Positions 1 to 64,000 of a stretch of 64,000 nt of DNA are shown here, piece after piece. The position numbers were made by a program, and so were the translations under genes. The stretch's first letter is position 1. Every line of letters starts with the position of its first letter. The notes beneath the pieces are model-generated. The model saw only the letters and a list, made by a program, of their open reading frames with translations, made no database searches and was not told where the DNA came from. This stretch comes from Amorphochlora amoebiformis (Eukaryota > Cercozoa > Chlorarachniophyceae), in assembly GCA_054601695.1 (NCBI GenBank), contig BAAHQB010000014.1, positions 496,001-560,000 on the forward strand, given 5' to 3'.

Positions 1-83
1 ACACACACAATACCAATACATACATGTATCATTACATTTTTGTGTATATATTATACTTTTGTGTATATGTACATATTAAATAC

Positions 84-194
84 TCTGTAAGGCGGGTGAT
101 GAAGGAACTCAGCAGAGGCTGCCCACTAGGGTTAGGGTTACGTTAGGGTTAGAGTTAGGGTCAGGGTTAGAGTTAGGGTTAGGGATAAGGTTTG

Positions 195-228
<34 letters not shown>

Positions 229-235
229 TATATAT

Positions 236-290
<55 letters not shown>

Positions 291-715
291 AATATATATA
301 TATATATATATATATTATATACATCAAATATGTACCTTGAGAGGCTTAAGAAGGAAAAATATCATCATGGCAAACATCTGACACGTGTGCGACTCTTTTC
401 CGAACGTGTTCGGAATCGCTGAAAATAATATTAAGGTTAGGGTTAGGATCAGATTAACAGGGCTAGGGGGTCAGGTTTATGGTTCAGGGTAGGGTTTTAG
501 GATTAAGATGATCAAACTATCTGGGTTAGGGGGTTAGGTTTATGGTTAAGGGTAGGGTTTTAGGATTAAGATAAGGTTAAGTTTGGGGTTAGAGTTAGGA
601 TTAGGGTAAGGGTAAGGGTTAGGGTTAGGGTTAGGGTTAGGGTTAGGGTTTACCATGCATCATAGTCATAGCCCAAAGTACCGAAAATATTATGTCGAAA
701 CGTCCCTGGGTTGTA

Positions 716-758
<43 letters not shown>

Positions 759-779
759 GAAAGGTCCCTGGGTTGTAGA

Positions 780-812
<33 letters not shown>

Positions 813-1084
813 ATATATATAATATTCTTAGAATATTATGACAAATCGTCATGGGGGAGATTTAGAATATATATATTCATATATATATATATATAAATAT
901 ATTTGTATATATATATAAATATATATGTATATATATATATGTGTATATATACACACATATATATATGTATATAATATAGTACCCTAAATGCTCCCAGAAA
1001 GGCAATGACGATGGGAGTTACCACGAGAGCAGATACAAAGAACCTATATATATATATATAATATATATATATATATATGTATAC

Positions 1085-1130
<46 letters not shown>

Positions 1131-1182
1131 GTATATGTATACAAATACATACACACATGTCTCTCTCTATATATACATATTG

Positions 1183-1228
<46 letters not shown>

Positions 1229-1265
1229 GTATATATATATATATATCCATAATTACAAATACATC

Positions 1266-1301
<36 letters not shown>

Positions 1302-1304
1302 TAA

Positions 1305-1338
<34 letters not shown>

Positions 1339-1345
1339 AATACAT

Positions 1346-1388
<43 letters not shown>

Positions 1389-2316
1389 TTTATATTTTAC
1401 GCATATATTGTATGTTATTATATACAGAGTAGGTCAAGAGTTAGGGTTAGTGTTGAGGCTACCCAACGTCGAATATTTTATTCACATTAGCGCTCTGGAT
1501 AGGGTTAGGGTTACGTTCAGGTTAATATTAGGTTGGGTCAAGTTGTATTTCGTCTGATTTTAGGCAGAAACAGGGTTATCAGCATTAATTTATGCTAAAA
1601 GTCAGCGTTAGGATTAGGGTAAGAGCTTAAGGTAGGGTTAGGGTTAGAATCAAAGCGAGAGTTAGGGTTAGGATTAGGGGTCACTCAGGTATACAGGAGA
1701 AGGATTATGTTTCGGCCGATTTTAGGCAGAAACAGGGTTATCAGCATTAGATTTATGCGAAAAGTTAGAGTTAGGATTAGGGTAAGAGCTTAAATCATGG
1801 CAAGGGTAAGGGTTAGGATTAGGAGTCACTCAGGTATGCAAGGATTAAAGGTTTGGTTAGGGATAGTTAGGATTTTGGCGGAACCTACCGGATCTTAGAA
1901 TCAAGTTAGAGTTAGGGTTAGGGTTAGGGTTAGGGTTAAGGTTAGAATAGGGGTTGGGATTAATGTTCTAGGGTTAAGGTTCTGGGCCGACATAACCTAC
2001 TGAATCTAGAAATCAAGGTTAGGGCTAGGTTAGGATTAGGATTGAGATTAGGTCAGCGTAACGTTAGGGTAGGGTTTGGGATGAGGTAGGTTAGGGGGTT
2101 AGGGGTTGGGCTTGGGGTTAGGGTTGGGGTTAGGGTTAAGGTTAGGGTTAGGGTTGGGTTAGGATTAGGGTTGCCTCCTCCGGTGAGGCGAAGTAGTCAA
2201 TTTGGTCGGCAAAGCTAAAATTGTAAATATATTTAGGTATGTATAATATATATATATATATATATATGTACACACACACATGTATATATATATATATATA
2301 TGTATGTGTACATGTA

Positions 2317-2356
<40 letters not shown>

Positions 2357-2504
2357 GTGTGTACGTAAATATATAGTGATTACATTCAAGTATATTACAT
2401 ACATATACACACTACATATATATATGTATGTATTTATATATACATATTATACAAATGTACGTAAATATTTAGTGATTACATTCAAGTATATTACATACAT
2501 ATAC

Positions 2505-2541
<37 letters not shown>

Positions 2542-2621
2542 CATATATGTATTTATATATATATGCATGAATGTAAATATACTATCACGTCATATTATAA
2601 CAAGCACAAAAATTATACATA

Positions 2622-2657
<36 letters not shown>

Positions 2658-2740
2658 CATACATACATACACACATAATAATTATTATATTTGCATCCAA
2701 GCCAACCTCCTTCCTTTAGATGTATAATGATTATGTATAT

Positions 2741-2772
<32 letters not shown>

Positions 2773-3506
2773 CATATATCAATATTAATAATAATAATAA
2801 TAAAACAACCATACATAACGTACACATCGAAAATCACACACGCATCATTCAAACATGTGGAAATCTTGCATCTGCATTTACGTGGCCACGTAGAACTGAT
2901 TCTTGGTATTGACAACAGTCATGAACATCAGGTGGAGCAGAAACCGCGGATTTAGAGCGTGCTCGTAGATGCTCGACTGGGCATAACCCTAACACATGCG
3001 TTCAAAATAAGATAATTCACTCTTCTCTCCCTCGCTCTCTCTTTCTAATTCACCCTTCCCTCCCTCGCTCTCTCTTTCTATACCTAGAAATTGCTGTATA
3101 CTTACTACAACGCTATGTTTCATATACGACATACATACACACGTGCATGCGTATCTTCATACATACATGTGTGTAACATCCATTCGTGCATGACATACAT
3201 AGTTGCGAAAAAAAAATGAATGCAAACTGACGAGAGGATTACAAACTGGCCACATGGTTACCTCCCCAGGGTCACAGCACGATTCGGTCTCTTCTACATC
3301 GCTCTCTACAATGGATTCCTTCTCCGATACAAGCCTAGGTTGGTTAGGGTCAGCTTTAGGGTTATAGTTAGGGTTAGGGTTAGGGTTGGGGTTGGGGTTA
3401 GTTAATTCCGAAACAAGCCAAGGTTAGAGCTTGGCTTAGGGTTAGGGTTGGGGGCATTTAGGGTTAGCGTGGAGGGTATTTAGGAATAGGGTTGGGTTGG
3501 CTAGCG

Positions 3507-3541
<35 letters not shown>

Positions 3542-3683
3542 TATACATCTATATATATGCATATATATGTAACTTTATGCATAAGTATTGTATATTTTAT
3601 GTATTACCCGTGGACTTGATCTATTTCATAGGCCTCAGCTGCAGTCATATGGAACATCCTAAGTGTAAATATATATATTCATG

Positions 3684-3721
<38 letters not shown>

Positions 3722-4248
3722 ATATAATATATGTATTTATATATGTGTATATATCCACGTATTATAATTACATAACATACCATGCGGTATATTGGTATGG
3801 ACATGAATTAGAAGTAATATGGACATGAATTAGAAGTAATATGGACATGAATTAGAAGTAATATTCACCCTGTGGAGACGGACAGGGCAACGGTAATCGC
3901 TCCGAATATACTAAACGCGGTCGAAAATGACTGAATAATAGTTCGGATTACGGCGATTATTGGCGAAAAACACTTATATATACGAATGGTGTAAAAGTGC
4001 ATGTACATATGTATATATACTCTATGTGTGTGTGAGTACATACATAATCTATATATATTATGTATATATATATATATCGAGTATATTACACATTGAAGTA
4101 CTAAATACGTGTCTTATGTATGCATACGCACACATGTATATGTATACATACATGGAGTATCTATATATATATTTGATATAAATATATATATATATATATA
4201 TATGTACATAAATAAATAGATATATTATATATATTGCATATAATATAT

Positions 4249-4286
<38 letters not shown>

Positions 4287-4299
4287 TATTATATATAAA

Positions 4300-4345
<46 letters not shown>

Positions 4346-4404
4346 ACATATATGGTATATATATATATTTTTATGTGTGTACACACACACATATATATAT
4401 ATAA

Positions 4405-4481
<77 letters not shown>

Positions 4482-4494
4482 CATATATATGTGC

Positions 4495-4531
<37 letters not shown>

Positions 4532-4718
4532 TATATCACGATATTTTATAAATCTAAAGTGATATATTATAAGTATATGATGTTATATAATAAACTTACA
4601 CAGGATAGTTATAATAAACGTACACACAACACACAAACACACAGACCTATTTACAAATGTATACACACACATATATATATATATATATTATGATATATAT
4701 ATATTATATATATATATA

Positions 4719-4799
<81 letters not shown>

Positions 4800-5987
4800 A
4801 TAATATAATATAAAATGCACACACATTTAGATATTGGAATGGACACAAACCCTAACCTCATGGGCTAACCCTACCCAAAACCATTTACCAGGTACTCTGG
4901 GATGACGATTTGTAGAAGGTACATGAACATCGGTGAAACCTATAGGTTCAGCATAAGAGGTGGTTAGAATCGAATGATATGCGTTACACATGAACATAAA
5001 GGGTTCTTGGGCTTCATATCGAACCTCGTAGCACAGGGAGACCAGCGAAGAGACATAGAACGTATTGGATGCCCCCTTCAACATCTTACCGCTATACCCA
5101 CCAGATACAAAACCCCCATAAGCAAGAGACACGGTAAACAATAACACCTAAACTCTGGAATTCATTCCCTTCTCTTAAATCCCCTCCCTCTTGCATACAC
5201 CTCTCCAGGGCATTGAGGAGGATATTCATACCTTGCAAGACCAGTTAGGTATGTACAACACGGCGCGGCAGCTAGGAGGAGCAATCCGATTACGTATAAG
5301 TAAGAAATCTGGAAGTTGTCATCAAGTGAGGAAAACCGCAAAATTTGCGAGAGAAGATGAGTTGGAGAGATTTATAACGACCGGAAAGATTGTACCTTGG
5401 TCTGAGAGGCCATGAGAATGGCCAGGAATCCCAGTGCGTACATTGCTGATAGCCAGTAACTTACACCGCTGGCAGCACAAGAGAAACAAAGAGAAAAATT
5501 AGCCCGCAGGTCCCCATAGGTCTTGGTGCGGTCCTTGGGGTTGATGAAGATTATTAGAATTGGATGGGAGAGTGGTTACGAAGATACCGTAGGCCGATTT
5601 TGTCAACCAAAATTCCACACGGCAGTGCAATGATGTCCACAACAAAAAAACACATGGTCTCTGCAAAGTTTAGTCCCAGCCTGTAACCCGGCCGTACACG
5701 TCAGAGAGGCTATCAGCGACGATTTTATGTGTATATGTTACCTTTGCTCCGAACAATCTGTCTCCCCTTCCTGGCATAACTCGTTGAAAGCTCCGTCCTG
5801 TATCAGCACGGGACGAAGCGCATTGTAGCCATACACCGTGCCCGACCTGGCAGCGGAATTATTTCAGAATGGTTTACGAAAAGGTTCGAAGGTGTGACCC
5901 AATAAGGAGGGTGAGGAGGGACGCTGAAATCGTAAAGGCGGCCCTCCCGGTGGTGATAGGGTGCCTCTGAAGGGCGTCGTGGGGCAT
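84..5987 (-). CDS. MFS transporter, SLC43/FMP42/ApiAT-like (3' partial)
   Basis: A 12-TM-type major facilitator, probably moving amino acids or a similar small solute. Exons (5' to 3'): 5987-5878, 5846-5742, 5680-5588, 5468-5396, 5308-5201, 5147-5025, 4939-4889, 3930-3869, 3334-3262, 2976-2882, 2214-2175, 1494-1463, 1043-983, 705-654, 418-336, 125-84. They keep frame for 401 codons with no stop. Seen: TM1 followed by the [14 protein letters not shown] segment and a Cys pair, as in SLC43/FMP42 proteins; MFS motif [11 protein letters not shown], after TM2; hydrophobic segments in exons 4-8; an acidic linker ([13 protein letters not shown]) between the two halves; then PRFLLHLMF and FADQIDYF in the second half. 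The ATG at 5987 was chosen as the last Met before TM1; an in-frame ATG exists at 6089. Odd points: a 31-nt first intron and a GC-AG intron after 2175. The substrate is unknown, and the last exon listed is the least certain. Confidence 0.82.
121..190 (+). repeat. Degenerate TTAGGG array
   Basis: About ten imperfect TTAGGG units on the plus strand, directly upstream of the acceptor of the candidate MFS exon 125-84. Confidence 0.8.
432..653 (+). repeat. Degenerate TTAGGG array in MFS intron
   Basis: The plus strand carries TTAGGG and variants, with perfect repeats at 615-650. It fills the intron between exons 705-654 and 418-336. In gene sense the intron begins GTAAACCCTAACCC, so the array touches the 5' splice site. 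Confidence 0.9.
755..868 (-). pseudogene. Two decayed copies of MFS exon 705-654 start
   Basis: The exon and acceptor region (plus strand GTCGAAACGTCCCTGGGTTG then TAGAATA, 693-720) recurs at 755-781 with one change and, more diverged, at 836-868. Copies are separated by (TA)n. Confidence 0.75.
1433..2174 (+). repeat. Degenerate TTAGGG array with internal duplication
   Basis: A long stretch of TTAGGG variants surrounding MFS exon 1494-1463. It also holds a near-exact duplication: about 1556-1640 resembles 1712-1800 (GATTTTAGGCAGAAACAGGG, then ATCAGCATTA, then TTATGC.AAAAGT.AG). The array ends at the donor of MFS exon 2214-2175. Confidence 0.85.
3338..3506 (+). repeat. Degenerate TTAGGG array
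   Basis: TTAGGG and TTGGGG variants directly upstream (in gene sense) of the acceptor of MFS exon 3334-3262, so in the pre-mRNA a CCCTAA-type tract replaces the usual polypyrimidine tract. Confidence 0.85.
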
Positions 5988-6298
5988 CGCTTTGAGTTTT
6001 CGAACTTTTCGCTCGGTGAATTGTGGGATTAAGCTGATATCGCCTAGAAATAAGACTACGTGACCACTGTTGTCACGCTGGGAAGTCACACATTATCGTC
6101 TATTTTCACGCAGCTGTGTCACTAATATCAGCTAAGTCATCGAAATGCCTTATGTGCATAATCACCATAAGATATAGACTTAATTATCAATACCACATAT
6201 AACAGATATTAGATATCTCATATTACAAAACCCCGGGGTTCCCGAGGAATCAAAATCTCGGCGAGCCCACGGGCGCAGGCACCTCGGAGACCGCGCAG
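5988..6298. promoter_or_regulatory. Divergent promoter region, MFS transporter / SmD1
   Basis: These 311 bp separate the two start codons and contain no (TA)n tract. The SmD1-proximal part (6230-6300) is GC-rich, with CCCCGGGG-like sequence, while 6100-6225 is AT-rich. No clear TATA box was recognised. The call rests on the head-to-head gene arrangement. Confidence 0.5.
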
Positions 6299-6871
6299 AT
6301 GAAGCTCGTCAAGTGAGTGTCTCGACCCCAGCAAGGAATATGGCCGAGAGTATTCTAAAATTTCATGTTGCAGGTTTTTGATGCGGTTGAATAATGAGAC
6401 CGTGACCATCGAGCTGAAGAATGGAACGGTGGTCCAGGGGACAATCGCAGGTTCGGGAGTTGCGAGCGGATCAGAACGCTGATTCTGATGATTTTTCGTA
6501 TACCTCAGGAGTCGACATGAGCATGAATACACATCTCAAGACAGTTAAAATGACCCTCAAGGGCAAGGTATATCGCACACGCTCCACGCGCGACTGACCT
6601 ACACAATCAGTGTTGGTTCGCAATCTGATACAATTTTTTTCCTTTGTGTTCCCAGAACCCCGTCCACTTGGACTCTCTCAGCATTCGCGGGAACAACGTC
6701 CGATATTTCATCCTGCCGGACAGCCTGAATCTAGACGCTCTCCTGGTCGAGGAGGTCAAGAAAAAGCCGTCCGCCTCCGGTCGCGGGCGTGGCAGGGGTC
6801 GCGGCCGTGGCCGTGGTCGTCGTGGCCGTGGAAGAGGCAGGGGACGTGGCAGGGGTCGTAGACGATTTTAG
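6299..6871 (+). CDS. SNRPD1: Small nuclear ribonucleoprotein SmD1
   Basis: Core Sm protein of spliceosomal U1, U2, U4 and U5 snRNPs. Exons 6299-6312, 6374-6450, 6509-6567 and 6656-6871 give 121 aa, the usual size for SmD1. Seen: the start [20 protein letters not shown] (Sm1 motif), then [19 protein letters not shown], then the Sm2 part [15 protein letters not shown], and a C-terminal Arg-Gly tail of about 35 residues, the typical target of symmetric arginine dimethylation. All introns are GT-AG, 58-88 nt long and free of TA expansion, unlike every other gene in the window. The start ATG is fixed by the conserved MKLV. It is divergent from the MFS gene and convergent with the CoA-transferase gene. 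Confidence 0.97.
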
Positions 6872-7221
6872 AGATTCTTGCCCAGTCCAGAAGGCCCACA
6901 AGTCCCTGGGTCTTACAGAGCTGGGGGCTATGCGGATCTGTCGAGTCGTGTGGGTGACATACTAACGGCTGAAAAACGTCGACCTTGCGGTTGCGCTGGG
7001 GTTACACGTAACATACACATGTACCAAATTCATTTTGTATTATCTGATTGTTTGACTGCCGTAAAAACCGCGGAAACGATGATATATATTATAATATTAT
7101 ATATACGCATGTATATATCATCTATATGTGTATATATGCATTTTTATGACCGTTGCTGCCACTACTAGACTGTAATATGACTCACACATATAAACACACA
7201 CCACTAGTACATATATATACT

Positions 7222-7260
<39 letters not shown>

Positions 7261-7817
7261 TATATTCTAGATATTAAATATATATTCATCTTAATTCGAT
7301 CATGGTTTCCGTTTCACCTCAGGATATTAATATTTCTTGTACTTAGTTCGATGATTATTTAACTGGATTAAACGGCCATGTACTAGATCTAGTAGATGTA
7401 CCGTGATGTCACTCTAGTCACTGTTTTGCTCTTAGCAGTAGCTGGAGCTACTGCATGAGTACTGAGTCCCCAGTGTGTTCTATTAGATAACTTTGCCTTA
7501 GCCAACAGGGGGGATACTGGGGTGGGAGAGATTTGGAATTGAGGGATCTAAGGTTTCTGCCTTAGTCTATGGCTAAAAAATTTATTCATTTGTAGATAAA
7601 ACCCGTTCTCATCCAAGTAACCTGAGTAATATATTGTAGTCAAAAATGAATCCGTAGTGACTACACATCGACATATATGCATATCATATGCTAGCTACAG
7701 ACATTTACTATGACATACATACAATTATAAAAAGATTTACTTATATATCCACATATATATGATATATATATATATATATATGTATGTATTATGTGTGTAT
7801 ATATATGTGTATGTGTG

Positions 7818-7878
<61 letters not shown>

Positions 7879-8034
7879 GTGTGTGTGTGTATTATATGTG
7901 TATGTATATGTGTGTATATGTATGTGTTTACATGTATATATGTGTGTGCATATATGTATATGTATATTATATATATGTATATATATATATATATATATAT
8001 TATATATGTATATGTATATGTGTGTATATGTATA

Positions 8035-8093
<59 letters not shown>

Positions 8094-8216
8094 GTGTGTG
8101 TATATATATGTGTGTAAAATATTTACACACACAAACCTGACTCTGGGAAGCCCATAATATGCTGGAGTTGATCATCCGAAACGTTCATTCGCATGTATCT
8201 TTATTATTTACATATA

Positions 8217-8275
<59 letters not shown>

Positions 8276-8298
8276 TATATGTATTGTATTGCATCATG

Positions 8299-8329
<31 letters not shown>

Positions 8330-8428
8330 TATGTATAGTATTGCATCATGCTACATATACATATACATACATAATATATATATATATATATACACACACA
8401 CATATATGTATATATATATATTTATATA

Positions 8429-8474
<46 letters not shown>

Positions 8475-8574
8475 ATATAGTATATATATATATATACATA
8501 TATCATATAATATATATATATATATATATATGTGCATACATATATATATATACACACACACACATATATATATA

Positions 8575-8615
<41 letters not shown>

Positions 8616-8620
8616 ATATA

Positions 8621-8675
<55 letters not shown>

Positions 8676-8689
8676 CTATGTGTATGCAC

Positions 8690-8755
<66 letters not shown>

Positions 8756-8808
8756 CATACACGTGCTTACAATATACACACACATATATATGACACACAT
8801 ACACACAA

Positions 8809-8850
<42 letters not shown>

Positions 8851-8895
8851 TATTTATACACATACTTACACAGTACACACACACATATATATATA

Positions 8896-8975
<80 letters not shown>

Positions 8976-9118
8976 CACACACACACACACACAGACACAC
9001 ATATATATATATATATATGTATCGACATGAATGTAAAGTATGATACCTCTCCAATCCCGCTCTCATCTCTTTCGCACTCACCTGCCCATTTCCATCCTTA
9101 CCAAAATAGCATATACAC

Positions 9119-9170
<52 letters not shown>

Positions 9171-9293
9171 AGTATACAAAATATAATACTATATATATAT
9201 ATATATATATTTGTATATAATGCATATACTATACATATAAATATATATGTATGTATGTATATATATATATATATTTATATATATAATATATAT

Positions 9294-9333
<40 letters not shown>

Positions 9334-9355
9334 ATGACTTTTTATACATGTGATA

Positions 9356-9395
<40 letters not shown>

Positions 9396-9444
9396 CATAT
9401 ATGTATATGATGATGATGATGATGATGATGGATATATAGACATG

Positions 9445-9489
<45 letters not shown>

Positions 9490-9519
9490 ATATATATATA
9501 TATATATATAATATATATA

Positions 9520-9568
<49 letters not shown>

Positions 9569-9734
9569 TATGTATGTAGATATGTACACAAATATATACA
9601 TATTCTTAAAGGTTCACCGCGAATTAGTAAGCTAAGAGAATGTTTACATGTTATAAAAGTATGCATTTATGTATGTATGTGTGTACGTATGTATTAAATA
9701 TATGGTTGAGGACATCATGAATACACAAACACAT

Positions 9735-9776
<42 letters not shown>

Positions 9777-9779
9777 CAT

Positions 9780-9848
<69 letters not shown>

Positions 9849-9924
9849 GTAAAATAGGTGTAAAAGTGAGAGACATCTGAGATTAGGGATAGGGTTAGAG
9901 TTACGGCTAGGGTTATGGCTAGTG
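6872..9924. other. Convergent intergenic region SmD1 / CoA-transferase
   Basis: No gene was found. 6872-7195 is unique sequence after the SmD1 stop, presumably 3' UTR and terminator. 7200-7270 and 7750-8120 are (TA)n with (TG)n. 7290-7740 is unique sequence rich in CTAG palindromes and holds a perfect 9-bp inverted repeat (7435-7443 with 7446-7454). 8200-9600 is a nearly continuous block of (TA)n, (CA)n and (TG)n with a (GAT)n run at 9409-9431. A degenerate TTAGGG stretch lies at 9885-9933, next to the CoA-transferase stop codon. Confidence 0.75.
8200..9600. repeat. Long (TA)n block, representative of the window
   Basis: Uninterrupted or lightly interrupted (TA)n with (CA)n and (TG)n patches. 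Similar tracts of 20-160 nt occur several hundred times in the window, including 14520-14815, 22540-22635, 28120-28215, 32350-32460, 35190-35310 and 46135-46228. They explain nearly all Tyr/Ile-rich open frames. Confidence 0.97.
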
Positions 9925-29953
<20,029 letters not shown>

Positions 29954-29962
29954 TAGTCTTCA

Positions 29963-50068
<20,106 letters not shown>

Positions 50069-50312
50069 CTGAAAATTAGAATTTACTGTAGTCATCCATA
50101 TACCTTTAAATTCACTAAAGTTTAAACCCCGCTACTTGATTAATTGGCCTATCCTCAGGGTATTTGAGCACACTAGTAAAATGCGGATATGCTAGATCTC
50201 TAGACTCTTTAATAAACATACCCTGTCACTAGTGCCACCAGTGGTCCCTGGAGTAGCTAGAGTCTAGCCAGTCTACATAGTCATGATCATCAATGTGAAT
50301 CAAGTTTGCTAT

Positions 50313-50410
<98 letters not shown>

Positions 50411-51299
50411 CATTAACTCACGATCAGTAGCTGAAAGGTAATATCTAGATTCTAGCTTCTCAGAGCTGGATATACTACCTTACAGTGATTACTACCAGGT
50501 ATTTATCTGGTTTACCGACCATATTTGTTTGTCTAGAATCTAGAGTTTGTTTTTATAATAGTATGTATGCTAGTACGCGTACGTACATGCTGGCACGCAT
50601 ACGCACTCGAGGGTACACGTATACGTATACGTACGTACACATACGTACGTACGTATACGTATACGTACGTACACATACGTACGTATACGACGACCATCTC
50701 CCGCCGGGAGGCGCGTACGTATACGTATCTGTCTAGTCTGTATCATAGTACTCAGGGTTTCGTATTAGACAAACTAAATAGTCTTTATGCCACGCAGCGC
50801 CAGCATAGTTACTAGAGTTACTATGACAAGTACGTATCAGGAAAGTGCACAATGAAATCATACGCTGATGCGTATAACGCTTGTGCATACATACCTTGTG
50901 CATACATACGTACGTACCATGAATCCATGATACTGTACGTTAACGTGTGTACGTATACCGTTTCGTGCAAATCCACCGACTAGACCGTCTGAGTAGTTTA
51001 GACTTAAATGAGTATTGCCATCTATAGATGTATCTGAATATGGCCAGTGTCATTATTTGGACTGTGATTAAATAGAAAAAACCAGTACAAACCTGCTAGA
51101 TCGATATCTGTGTAATTCTAATAATATTCAACTTGGCCCTAAAAATCTCCGGAATCCAGTAATATCTAGAATGATGCAGCCTGAGATAGATAACTTCAGA
51201 CATTCACCGGATTTAATGCGATCGACTATCACGCAGTTGTTGGTATACAACCTAGACAACCGACCAGAGCTGTGAGAGTAAGTCAGTTACATCACGTAA
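50069..51299. other. Convergent intergenic region PIF1 / PH-ANK-FYVE
   Basis: No exon was recognised. 50100-50310 and 50410-50560 are unique sequence with many CTAG palindromes (CTAGATCTCTAG, ACTAGTGCC...). 50318-50410 is (TA)n then (TG)n. 50565-50735 is a dense cluster of TACGTA/ACGTACGT words. 50736-51299 is unique sequence of ordinary composition with further CGTACGTAC near 50880-50950. Both flanking genes end here, so termination and polyadenylation signals for both must lie in or beside it. Confidence 0.7.
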
Positions 51300-60650
<9,351 letters not shown>

Positions 60651-60734
60651 TCCAGGTATATTTAGTATTCCGTACAGTCAATGTCCCGCGGATGTCTTGA
60701 TCAGGCGTCCCGCGGGAGTCCCGGAAACCGACAA
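60651..60734. promoter_or_regulatory. 84-bp divergent promoter with duplicated CCCGCGG
   Basis: These 84 bp separate the start codons of the PH-ANK-FYVE gene (minus) and the coiled-coil gene (plus). Two CCCGCGG motifs lie at 60685-60691 and 60709-60715, 24 bp apart, inside a GC-rich stretch that contrasts with the AT-rich surroundings. A TATATTTAG run at 60657-60665 is a possible core element for one direction. Confidence 0.55.
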
Positions 60735-63728
<2,994 letters not shown>

Positions 63729-63843
63729 TCTGCTAACTCCTAGAACTGTAAAGTTTCCTATGATTTCCTTTGCCAATGATTTAAATAATATTTATATGTA
63801 TATATATATACATATGTACACACATATATTTCATGATGTGTAC

Positions 63844-63895
<52 letters not shown>

Positions 63896-63906
63896 CATTC
63901 ATGAAA

Positions 63907-63961
<55 letters not shown>

Positions 63962-64000
63962 GTTATATATATTAATAGCTATACTAGAATCAATTTTAAT
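63729..64000. other. Tail of window, no gene seen
   Basis: Short unique sequence (63729-63795) follows the candidate stop of the coiled-coil gene, then (TA)n at 63847-63893 and 63917-63972. Nothing else was recognised. Confidence 0.6.

Noticed and set aside
1433-2174. Possible true chromosome end
   Set aside because: The TTAGGG units are degenerate, interrupted by exons and followed by genes on both sides, so these are interstitial arrays.
2690-2735. Possible MFS exon reading KEGGWLGCK on the minus strand
   Set aside because: The chain 2882 to 2214 is already in phase without it and gives a family-like [10 protein letters not shown] junction.
5191-5415. Plausible-looking plus-strand open frame of 74 codons
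   Set aside because: It is antisense to MFS exons 5308-5201 and 5468-5396, which carry transmembrane segments in a phase-consistent chain.
5470-5533. Alternative MFS exon reading [20 protein letters not shown]
   Set aside because: It looks hydrophobic only because it is the polypyrimidine tract before the acceptor at 5469. Skipping it joins exon 3 to exon 4 in phase.
7759-9601. Many long overlapping Tyr/Ile/His/Val-rich open frames on both strands
   Set aside because: They are translations of (TA)n, (CA)n and (TG)n microsatellites, open in several frames at once with no motif. The same holds for all similar frames throughout the window.

Overview
This window is eukaryotic nuclear DNA, probably from a microbial eukaryote that I cannot name. 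It is filled with (TA)n microsatellites and degenerate TTAGGG/CCCTAA arrays, and almost all long open frames are Tyr/Ile translations of (TA)n. The real coding sequence is shredded into more than 120 small exons, mostly 30-110 nt, joined by GT-AG introns. I recovered six genes by reading splice sites, intron phases and conserved motifs by eye. In most joins exon lengths and phases agree. The best check is the CoA-transferase, where 33 exons sum to 714 codons ending at a stop.

Layout: (1) 84-5987, minus: MFS transporter of the SLC43/FMP42/ApiAT-like group, 3' end beyond the window. (2) 6299-6871, plus: complete snRNP core protein SmD1, 4 exons with short introns. (3) 9925-29953, minus: family I acyl-CoA transferase, 33 exons over 20 kb. 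(4) 29963/30005-50068, plus: PIF1-type DNA helicase, 32 exons over 20 kb. (5) 51300-60650, minus: PH - ankyrin repeat - FYVE protein, 27 exons. (6) 60735 to about 63728, plus: coiled-coil protein, 3' end unresolved. The genes alternate strictly: three divergent pairs start head to head (gaps about 310, 100 or less, and 84 bp), and two convergent intergenic regions (6872-9924 and 50069-51299) are rich in CTAG-type palindromes.

The most unusual signal is in the introns. Beside many exons lie decayed partial copies of the same exon ("exon echoes"), separated from the parent by (TA)n. I found them next to at least thirteen exons in five of the six genes. Degenerate telomere-like arrays fill many introns and often begin within a few bases of the 5' splice site. 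The PIF1 gene also carries a 53-nt G run fused to about 170 nt of (TG)n. Introns near the divergent promoters are short, while those further 3' are bloated.

The genes do not form a pathway: membrane transport, spliceosome core, acyl-CoA metabolism, genome maintenance and endosomal PI3P binding. I saw no rRNA, tRNA, CRISPR array, transposase or reverse transcriptase.
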